DNA of 64,000 nucleotides from Pontederia crassipes. Lineage: Eukaryota > Streptophyta > Magnoliopsida > Commelinales > Pontederiaceae. Shown here piece by piece: positions 13,201-23,058 of this stretch. The number at the start of each line of letters is the position of its first letter. The first letter of the stretch is position 1. Where the stretch lies: positions 4,891,001 through 4,955,000 of the forward strand of contig JAUKPH010000017.1 in NCBI GenBank assembly GCA_030549335.1, in the 5' to 3' direction. Position numbers and translations under genes: made by a program. The notes under the pieces were generated by a model. It was not told where the DNA came from and made no database searches. It worked only from the letters and a program-made list of their open reading frames with translations.

Positions 13201-13954
13201 TGAGCACATTGAGCATCCAGAACTAGTAAAATCTTTTATGAATTTTAGCCTGAAGAATGTGCAAGCCAGTCATTGTTCTTTTTTTTTAGTTTGACCATTG
13301 TCTATAGTTTGATTATCATAGTCCCATGTTTCTTGCTTAGCGATGAAATAGATACAAATCTTGGTCCTTCGAGGTTACATATTTTTTATGTCGATAAATG
13401 TATGATTATTGATCAGATTATGATAAAGATCGAACAAATGGCATTTTGAGTTTACTGATTCCGATAATTGGATGTAATTGCAGGAAGTAGAGGACGTTAA
13501 AGCTCGAACAAAGGGAGAATCTGGAGCTGCTAAAACACTCTGCATATCATTTGATCAGCCTAAGACTCCCTGAAGGTAGTATTAGAATAAGTCTTTACAT
13601 ATCTATTTCTCCATAATGCAGGATCTTTTTATTGCCACTTGGTTTATTTTTCTCCTGGAAGTATCTTGCATAAGTATATTGCACAACAAAAGAAATTGGT
13701 GAATTGTACATCTTATATCTCAGTATATGTTTAAATTTTCTGTATAGTTCTTGCTAAACTGAAATGTAAAACGATCAATAGAAAAGGTCTCGGGAGTCGG
13801 GATGCCCTTATTCCTTTTTTGCTTCTCTCATGTCTTTTTTATTCTGTGTAATAAGTAACATGTTACATATAATTTAACAATTCATGCAGGAACCCTTTGT
13901 TTTGCTTCTGGAAAGTCTGCAAAGACGTGGACATACTGGGGCAGAAGCTACTGA
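10217..13954 (+). pseudogene. Prolyl-tRNA synthetase (cytosolic type) pseudogene, C-terminal part
   Basis: Exon-like blocks at 10217-10297, 10457-10523, 11005-11127, 11235-11388, 12138-about 12418, 12853-13072, 13484-13575 and 13890-13954 encode, in order, the class II core and anticodon-binding region of eukaryotic-type prolyl-tRNA synthetase. Examples are [86 protein letters not shown] and the expected C-terminus ASGKSAKTWTYWGRSY. It is broken: a stop/frameshift follows FAKMF near 11313, the block ending near 12418 lacks a GT donor, two stops and a shift occur at about 13033-13040, and there is a shift near 13565. The N-terminal half and the start are missing. Introns are kept at real splice borders, so this is a duplicated gene fragment, not a processed copy. 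The intact blocks are well conserved, suggesting recent decay. Confidence 0.88.
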
Positions 13955-14316
13955 TCAACTTTGTTGCTATGTGATGGCTTTATTTCCACTCATCATTTTT
14001 TTTCTTTTCTTGTTACAGAACTCCACTAAAAAGAGTCGCTGACTTGGTGTTTATCACATTAGTTTGTGTTTTTTTTTTCTAAGTGAGAAATGTTTGAGTT
14101 TAGCAGAATGATTATGGATCATTCTTGATTGAATTAGTTAGAGGCTGCAGTTGTGCTGTCAATTATTAAAGCAATACTCGAGATCCCATATTTTTCTTAT
14201 CATTGAGATATAATTATTTCAAATTACTTATGTGGCTGATGTAGCAAGTATTGTTTTGCATAATGTCATTACTCTTTATTTAGGAGTTATAAAAGAAGGT
14301 CTGGCTTAATACAAGA

Positions 14317-14572
14317 TGTAGAAGAGAATATTGTTTTCCATATCTCTATTGATAACAATGTGTCCTCATATATAGAAGACTATATGGAAATATCAAAAAT
14401 AGAAATTCACTACAAAATGAAAGTAATTTCTGGCTGTTGCATAGGAATCATTGTTGATATGGAGAAATTGTTGGCCTCAATTATCTCCAACAATTTCTCT
14501 TATCATATCAAATATTTATTGACCTAAATATTTACTTCCAGAATCTCTATATGATTTGGAGAATCTTCAACA
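14317..14572 (-). repeat. 3' LTR of copia element
   Basis: This 256-bp direct repeat matches 18858-19115. On the minus strand it begins TGTTGAAGATTCTCC and ends in CA. It is flanked on its left by the CAAGA target duplication. Confidence 0.9.
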
Positions 14573-14614
14573 CTCTCTCTCAAGCTAGAGCATAAATATC
14601 AATCATGTCTAACT

Positions 14615-16194
14615 TTAGGTGACATTTCTCAAGCTACAGAAGTTGTGACATTTCTTAGGTGACCCATTCGTGAAAATATCAGCTAATTGCAATTTAGAAG
14701 AAATGTAAGGAGTAACAATCTTCTCTTTAGTAATAGCATCACGTATGAAGTGGCAATCAACCTCAATGTGCTTCGTCCTCTCATGGAATAAGTGATTGTC
14801 ACAATACATTGAGATTGGAAGTGCAATGGGAAAACCCAAATCAACAAGTAACAAAGTAATCCATATCACTTCCCGAGCAGTATGCGTCATGGCTCGGTAT
14901 TCAGCTTCAGCACTTGATCGAGAAACAACTTATTGTTTCTTACTGTGCCATATGACTAAATTGCCTCCCAAGAAAGTAGCAAAACCTGTAATGGAACATC
15001 TATCTTCAATAGAACTAGCATAGTCAGTGTCCGAGTAAGCTAAAAAGTCCAAATGCCCATTGTTTTTTAAATATAAACATTTTCCAAGAGAGCCTTTAAG
15101 ATATTTCAGAATAAGACAAACATCATTCCAATGACTATAATGCGGTTTCTCCATAAATTGACTAGCACGACTAACAGTAAAACTAATATAAAGTCTTGTG
15201 ACTGTCAAGTATAAAAGTTTTCCAATAATGCTCATATATCTTTTAGTATCTTCAAAAAGAGGATCATCACTAGATCTTAATTTGGTAGACCCATTAATAG
15301 GAATGGAAGATGGCTTAGCACCTAACATATCAGCGTCTTCTAAAATATTCATCACATATTTTCTTTGAGAAAAAACCAACCATTGTGAGTTTCTCGCAAC
15401 CTCAATTTCAAAAAAGTAGTGGAGTTTTCCAAGATCTTTTGTAAGAAATTTTTAGTTTCCTGAATTCCACCATTGTCATCACATGTGAGAATCATGTCAT
15501 CCACATAAACAACAAGTACAATACACCCATGCTCTTTATTTCTTACAAAAATAGAGTGATCAGCAGTGCAACAAGAAGAACCAATTTTCTCTATCTCCCC
15601 GCTAAATTTATCAAACCATGCTCTAGGACTTTGCTTAAGACCATAAATGACTTTCTTGAGTTTGCACACATACTCCCCCTCAACCTCATAATCAGGAGGT
15701 TGTGACATGAATACATCTTCTGTCAAATCACCATACAGAAATGCATTCTTGATATCAAGTTGATGTAGGGGCCAATTTTTTTTAACAACAATGGAAATAA
15801 GAATTCGAACTGAACTGAGACGAGTAACAGGAGAAAAAGTCTCAAAATAGTCCACTCCATAAGTTTGAATGAAACCTTTGACAATAAGACGAGCTTTGAA
15901 TCTATACATAGTGCCATCAAGATGACATTTAATGGTATATATCCATCGACAATCAACTGAAGTTGTATTTGTAGGCCATGGAACTAAATCCCATGTATCT
16001 CGAGAGAGAAGCACATTCATTTCATCATCCATAGCTTGCTTCCATTTTGAATCCTGTAAGGCCTCAAGATAGTGCTTGGGAGTAATAGTATTCACTAGAG
16101 TCAAAGAAAAACTATGTAATTCAGGACTCAACCGATCAATGCGGGTGTAGTGAGACATAGGATATAGAGTACAAGATCTTACAGGCTTCCGCAA
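14615..16194 (-). pseudogene. Copia reverse transcriptase/RNase H remnant
   Basis: Three reading blocks on the minus strand make up the C-terminal half of the polyprotein. The block 16194-15352 holds the reverse transcriptase with WKQAMDDEMNVL, the finger and palm region FETFSPVTRLSSVR, LDIKNAFLYGDL and the catalytic box VYVDDMIL, which is intact. A frameshift near 15375 moves to 15379-14930, with the thumb/connection region and the start of RNase H (YSDTDYASS). After a stop it continues in 14890-14615 (MYCDNH, TKHIEVDCHFIRD, LQLADIFT). The breaks mean no full-length product. Confidence 0.85.
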
Positions 16195-16290
16195 AACTAT
16201 TGGTCAATTATCATCAGCAGACTCACTTGTGGGCAAAGGAGCATTCGGTGCAAGCTCTGGTTGGAGACTAGAAGAAGACTGCGAAGAGAC

Positions 16291-17631
16291 CTACTTAGAT
16301 GCTTGGACAGTAATAGGAACAATAGGTAAAGGAATAGGCATATGTACCTTACTTCTCCGATGATAAACCCGTAAAGGAGTTGGTTCAAGTACAATAAAAT
16401 CTCTCATTGAGTTAAAAAAAGCTATCTTTTTTAAAGAAAGTGACATCTCGACTAACATAGTATCTTTTGGATACAACATCGTATACCCTTTTTGGGTACG
16501 TGAGTAAACCAAAAAGACACACTTAACAGCACTAAGAGAGAGTTTGTCAGCAATATTAAAAAGGTGAACAAAACAAACACATCCAAATATTCGAAGAGGA
16601 ACATCCATGTTAGGATGGAGCAAACTGAATGGAACACTGTTGATGAGATAAATTGCAATTAAAACTGCATTCCCCCAAAAGTGTTTGGGAACCTTCATAC
16701 GAATGAGAAGGGCCCTAGCAATATCAAGGATATGACGAAGTTTTCTCCTAGCAACACCATTTTGCTGAGAAGTGTAAGCAAAGTGATTTGATGAATAGTC
16801 CCATTGGAGGATAAGAATGACTGGAGCTCACGTTGCACAAATTCTAAGGCATTATTGGATCGAAAAACTTTAACAGTAAATGAATAGAAATTTTGAACCT
16901 CATTGAAGAAATGCTTGACAATACTCAAGATCTCAGAATGATTTTTTATTAAAATTATCCAAGACAAACGACTATAGTCATCAACAAAAACAACAAAGTA
17001 ACGATGACCGGTAGTACTTTTAAGAGGGCAAGGACCCCAAATATCATAGTGAACTATATTAAACATAGAAGTACGTGGAGGATCAGAACGTTGAGGATAT
17101 GAGGTACGATGATGTTTCCCAAGCTGACAAGCTTCACAATTTATCTGAAGGTTATTAGGAAGTTTGGGAAACATTTCACGCATAACAGAGAAAGAAGGAT
17201 GACCCAGACGACGATGCTATAGGACAGGATCAACGGAAATGGAGGCAGCACCAACAAAAAGAGCAGGAATATCCAAGTAGTAAAGTTCATTCTTCTCATA
17301 TCCCCACCAATCACTTTCATCGTCCGTATGTCTTAAAAATAACAATGATGTTCATAAAAAATAGCCTTGCATTTCAATTGCTTACATAGCTTGCTAATAG
17401 ATAATAAGTTTAAAGGAAACTCGGGAGCACAATAAATATATGTAAGCTTGAGTTTAGAAGAAACTCAATAGTTACAACCGATGTAATTGGAGAAAAACTT
17501 CCATTAGCTAAGCGAACAAATTTAATTGTATTAGTTAGGGCAAAATGTGATAGAGTAGTACGATTCCTAGTGAGGTGATCAAAAGTACCAAAATCAATCA
17601 CCCATTTTTCATAAGCACTAATAGATGCCAA
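16291..17631 (-). pseudogene. Copia protease/integrase remnant
   Basis: The block 17631-17410 carries the protease active-site region, but the expected D-S/T-G triad reads DFG (VIDFGTFDHLT), so the aspartic protease should be dead. The block 17183-16695 starts with the zinc-binding GAG-pre-integrase region (CEACQLGKHHRTSYP) and runs into the integrase core (HYDIWGPCPLKSTTGHRYFV, VFVDDYSRLSW). The second catalytic Asp lies in what is usually RSDN but reads RSNN here. The block 16698-16291 is the C-terminal integrase region (PKHFWGNAVLIAIYLINSVP). Frameshifts separate the blocks. Confidence 0.82.
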
Positions 17632-17708
17632 ATGGGCAGTGCTACCTTATGTGTCTGCCAATCCAATAGATGTAGAATCAGTAGTGGTAGAAGGTCGTAG
17701 TATGCTCA

Positions 17709-18615
17709 TCAAACGAGTATAATCCTCCTGAGATAGCTGAAAGGGAGATGACGAGTTCTAATGACCAGTGGCTTTTGCAGCGTGATCATAAGAGGATGCT
17801 TGATTAGCCCAAGTAGGCTCCCCAAATTTTTCCCAGCATCTGTCAGAAGAGTGATTTGTGCGCTAACAATGCACATAGAGGAGGGACAAGTACGACCATG
17901 TCCTCGTCCACGACGCGAACCATTGTCAGGTGCAATTGAATCACGACCAACAACAAAAGCGATGGTGTCTGCAGAAATCATAATAGGCTGAGTATTGGAC
18001 TCAACCTTTTGAAAATGATTGTATACAATTTCTAAGTCATGGATGACATTAGAGGATAACATCTGATCTTTGACAGCTTGGAATTGAGAACTAAGTCCAT
18101 CAAGAAATCGATAGGTCTGCCACTTTACCCTCTGATTATTTTGCTTCTCGCAACATGATAGATAAAAAATGGATAGTTCTACAAATAATGATTCCATAAG
18201 AGTGTAGTAACCTACTAAAGACATATCACCTTTGTTAATTGACCAGATGCGATGATAAATATTAGCAAGTTTGACATCACTAGATTATTGTGAGACCATA
18301 TCTCTTTGACATTCTTTTTGTAAAGGAGGTTGGCAGATATTCGTTGCTCAATGCTATTCATAATCAGTTCATGACAAAGTAATTGTCTTGTTCCCACTTC
18401 TCAAATCCTTCATCAGTGGGTTTCAAAACAACCCCTATAATGATATATAACTTCTTCTGTCCACCAAGAAAAATTCGAAAAGCTTGGGACCAAAGTGTAT
18501 AATTCGGAGTATCATTGAGTTTTATGATAGTACCCTGAACAACATGAGAAAAGGGTGCAGGAGACTTAGCTTCAGCAGTAGAAAGAATGACAAACGAAAT
18601 GAGAGAAAAATTCAT
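17709..18615 (-). pseudogene. Copia gag remnant
   Basis: Minus-strand blocks 18615-18364, 18397-18215 and 18224-17709 read as a copia gag. They include LNDTPNYTLWSQAFRIFLGG, WQTYRFLDGLSSQFQAVKDQ and an RGRGHGR basic stretch just before where a CCHC zinc knuckle should lie. The knuckle itself is lost to a frameshift near 17850. Confidence 0.75.
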
Positions 18616-18857
18616 TGGGATAAAAAAAATCAGAAACTACTACAAGCCAAATCTCAGTATGACACTTTTTATGGAGTGCAAGACGCCTCAAAGGCATAGG
18701 AAACCCTCAAGGATTTAGGGTATCATATAAAATAAATGTGACAGCAAAGCTGCAGAGATGCCCCGGTGGGGCAGAGAATCGCTAGAAAATAAAAGGTGGA
18801 GAAGAGGAACAAATGAGAGAAAGAATGAAGGTACAGAATCCTGATCTAGGAATACCA

Positions 18858-19115
18858 TGTAAAAGAGAATATTGTTTTCAATATATCTATTGATAACAAT
18901 GTGTCCACATATATAGAAGACTACATGGAAATATCAAAAATAGAAATTCACTACAAAAGGAAAGTAATTACTCACTATTGCATAGGAATCAGGAATCATT
19001 GCTGATATGAAGAAATTGTTGGCCTCAATCATCTCCAATAATTTCTTTTATTATATCAAATATGTATTGACCTAAATATTTATTTTTAAAATCTCTATTT
19101 GGAGAATCTTCAACA
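18858..19115 (-). repeat. 5' LTR of copia element
   Basis: This 258-bp copy of the LTR at 14317-14572 carries a small internal duplication (GGAATCA repeated, near 18991) and a short deletion relative to it. It is followed by the matching CAAGA target duplication at 19116-19120. Confidence 0.9.
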
Positions 19116-19120
19116 CAAGA

Positions 19121-20385
19121 TTTTTACAATGAATTATCTTCTAAGAAAATCCGTTACCAATAGAAATAATTAAGGTGAAAGTTTTGACAACTAAGATGAG
19201 AATGAAGATTACAACCATCCAAAGGGAATAACTCCATGTTCATCGTGCTATTCAAATTCTGTTCAGCACAATTATTGTTGGGAACCTAAATTCTTATCAT
19301 CCATTAAGGTATAATTTAATGATTGTGAAAGTTTATACGAGATCGTAATTTTGGGGTTATAAAATCTAATAAACCATATAATAAAATCGTCGGATTAGAT
19401 TATGATCTTGATAACTTTTATTGTAATGATATGAGGCTGAATAATTTCACATGGGCAAAATTGATCATAACTTATATGTAATTACTTCTTTCACCTATAA
19501 AGACGCATTTTAAATTTGTACGGGCCATAAGCCCAATGCGAAAAATATTTTGATTGACCCGGGAGTATTACATAATGATATCAAAACCGACCTCGGATAC
19601 ACTTATCATGTGAAAAACACAAGTCTCTCAACGAATACGTTGAGCCCCCTAAGAAAGAAAGATTGTAATGACCTAAAATCTAATGATCAATCTCATTAAA
19701 TAATTTCACATAAACAGACAAAACACAGAGTGACCATAAGCTCATATGTAATTACTTCCTTCACTTATAAAAATGTATTTTAAATTCATGTGAATCATAA
19801 GTTTAAAACGAACAATATCTTAACTAAACTAACACGAAGTGTTCTTGGTAGCAACAATTTGAGTTACTATAGATTTCTCGCCTTTCTGTGTTTTCCAAAT
19901 TTCCAGTTAATATAATGGTTTAGTATTGAATTTAACCCCCAAAAAGTATTGTTATAAAAAAATGGACCGGCAGAAGCTGAATAAAAAAAAGTATTTTTTT
20001 TAATGGTTTTTTATCGAAATCAAAATATATCTCAATAATAGTAAGGCGATGCTGCAGAAGCTATCATTTCTTTTAGGAGACAACAAACTATCAATAATAG
20101 ACAGCAGCCAACAAAACACAAGGAAAAACATCCAAGGCAATAACTATGCATGTACCAAGAATCACAAGTCTACATATTTGCAATTGATTATAATGTCACA
20201 AATGATCTACTTTTAGTATAAGATTGTCAGCCGTGGCTGCAAATAAGAAATTAACCAGGATAGTCACTCAGTGGTACACCTTTTAATTCGATAAAGAAGA
20301 AAATTGAATAAGGCCTCAAAATGAATTCACTACCAACGCCATTTAATCAATGGCATAAGGATTCTGTAGTACAAATCTTTGCTGA
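19121..20385. other. Intergenic between copia element and EMC7; diverged repeats
   Basis: No gene is seen. At 19441-19560 and 19699-19830 there are two diverged direct copies of a block sharing AATAATTTCACAT, CATATGTAATTACTTC and CA.TATAAA.A.G.ATTTTAAAT, about 255 bp apart. Together with text such as GATATCAAAACCGACCTCGG this looks like decayed LTR-retrotransposon sequence, though no domain is readable. Confidence 0.5.
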
Positions 20386-23027
20386 TTAAGTTGCTCTCGC
20401 CAACATATTAGAGAGAGTAGGAACTCCTTGCGCCCTCATTTCTTCTTGAGCCTTTTTCATTTCTTCGGGATCTGTCAGCAAACAAGCAGGCGTAAATGAC
20501 AAGGATAAGCCATAGAGCATGACTGCAAAAAGTTGACGGGTGAAGCAATTGAATGCATATGCCTAAGTTAAATTGAGGTTGAACAGTTCCCAATCGTCCA
20601 TAATGATGCATCATCTCGTACATATTTACTGAAGGCACTAGCATATAGTAGTCATCCAAACATGTTTTATTAAAAACATATACAAATGTGTGTGGAGGGA
20701 ATCACAAAACCAATGTGACTCATCTATGCTCTCTCTAATCACGCGCTAAGATGTGTGTTCGACTTTATTCTCTGCATGCAAGTCTATTCCCAAAAAAATG
20801 ATTGTATTCCTTTGTCTTTTAATTTTAAGGTGATTCCATTCCTTTCTAACTAGATAAACTCGCCAATTTCTTTCTTAGAATAGGCTCACCGAATTGTATG
20901 CTATATTCCATTCCTTATAGACTCATGAATTTGTTCGACTGAGGGCATCATTCAGTACATAAACTCAAATAAAAGACTTGAATTGACTGCTAAAAGCATT
21001 AGTCATTGTAGCAAATACAACAACAACAACAACAAAATCTTATCCCACTAGGTGGGGTCGGCTACATGAATCATACGACGCCATTCCGCTCTATTAGTAA
21101 CCAAACATTTCGGTATATTATTCACCAATAGATCTTACTCTATTAGTTCGCCAAGTGTCCGCCTTGGCCTCCCTCTCCCTTTTTTAATCGGACTCCAGAT
21201 TATTTGATCTACTCTTCTTACTGACGCATCTAATGATCTTCTCTGAACATGACCAAACCATCTCAAATGATTCTCTATCATTTTCTCACTAATAGGAGTC
21301 ATTCCGACTCGTTCACGTATATGGTCATTCCTAATCTTATCTAATCTTGTATGACCACACATCCATCTCAACATCCTCATTTCGACTACCCCCACTTTAC
21401 GTTCATGTTGTCCCTTCATAGCCCAACATTCACTACCATATAACACTGCTGGTCTTATAGCAGTACGATAGAATTTTCCTTTAACTTTATTGGATATTTT
21501 TCTCATTGTAGCAAATACAAAAAACATAAAATAAATATACTGCCACATAATGCACAGTATGTTCATTAAACCAATACAACAGCACTAAGATATCTTTTTT
21601 TCTTTTCTTCTGAGCTAAGAGCATGATGGAAGCAAATATAGTAGTATATGGAAAAGTGATAGATGACCTCTTGCTGATCATAGCACACAATATATGCATT
21701 CTGTTCTGGTATACAAACATTTAAAATGATCTAGCTACTATTTTTAAGCAGTGATCTCGGTACTTTTCTGGAATAAGACAATCAGTTTTGCCATTCCTAA
21801 GATCTTAAAGAATAATCAGATGATCAAGTTTAATAGTTATTGATTCTGAGATGATTAACTATAGAAGTCTCCCAGGAGTAGTACAAAATAGATATTCATG
21901 AATGAAGTACTTGATAGTAAAATCTTACCAATCATCTTTGGCATAACGAACACTACTAACACCATGAAGCCTATCATTAAGCCCATAGGACTTTTGACAA
22001 TTGACATTATGGAAAAGGGTTCTCTTATCTGCAAAACCATAAAAGAATAGCTAAATCATGCTATTACTATGGATTGGGAATAGACATAACATACCTCATA
22101 ATAGTTCTCTTGTCTCAAAGGTTCCAGAACGAGTTCTTGTAGAAGCCTCCTGTTTTCTGTGAGTGCTGCCTGGATTTTACCAGGGTTTCTAGCACTTATA
22201 TCAATACGGACCTAAGATTTTAAGCATAACCATATATAAGTTATTCATTTTCAATGGTACAAGAATTATAGAGGATTAAAAGTCATACCGGAGAAAATAA
22301 ATAACCTAATACAGCAACTTCAATGAGATGGGTCCCAGCTGGCACATTGTCACTTTGAGAATATAGGTCAAGGAATTAAGAATCAAACGCTAGCACTTAG
22401 ATACAGTGACCTATAAAGAAAGAAAAAAAATTCCATGGACAAGTGATTGTCATGTCTTTCCAATACAACAACAACAACAACAAAGCCTTATCCCACTAGG
22501 TGGGGTCGGCTACATTGTCATGTCTTTCCAATATTCTACTTTTTTTCTTGAACAGGGAAGGATGGTTATACTTGGATAACCATCTGCTATGTATTAGAAG
22601 AGAAACTAGACATGTATATGTGTAAAGGAAAGGCCAAAAAATAACAACAACAACAACAAAGCCTTATCCCATTAGGTGGGGTCGGCTACATGGATCATAC
22701 GACGTCATTCCGCTCTATTAATAATATACTTCCATATAAACATAACAGTTCACAAAAGAGGAAATACGGGATATAATTTTCTCAATGTACTATCAATTTT
22801 CTTTTCAAAAAAGTACTGTTCCCCTAAAAATGGTGTGGTTGTGTTGCAACCATATGGCCCACAGAATCTCCATAAATTAATCTTCTGAATTCACCACATC
22901 AAGAAAACAGCTGTGTTTTATTCAAACGAAAGTTTTCTCTTACAGATATAAACATATATGGTCAATTCATTCCATTCTAGTCCCTCCATATTCACATGCA
23001 ATGCCACTATTTTAGAAGACAACAAAT

Positions 23028-23058
<31 letters not shown>

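Larger units (their letters stand above)
14317..19115 (-). mobile_element. Ty1/copia LTR retrotransposon, degenerate
   Basis: A 4.8 kb element on the minus strand bounded by two LTRs (14317-14572 and 18858-19115) with TG...CA ends and a perfect 5-bp target duplication CAAGA (14312-14316 and 19116-19120). Domain order on the minus strand is gag, protease, integrase, reverse transcriptase, RNase H, which is the copia order. Next to the right LTR the minus strand reads TGGTAT, the start of an initiator-Met primer-binding site, but the rest is diverged. A purine run GAGAGAGAG precedes the left LTR as a polypurine tract. Many stops and frameshifts break the polyprotein, and the two LTRs differ at roughly two dozen positions plus two small indels. 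It cannot move by itself. Confidence 0.93.
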
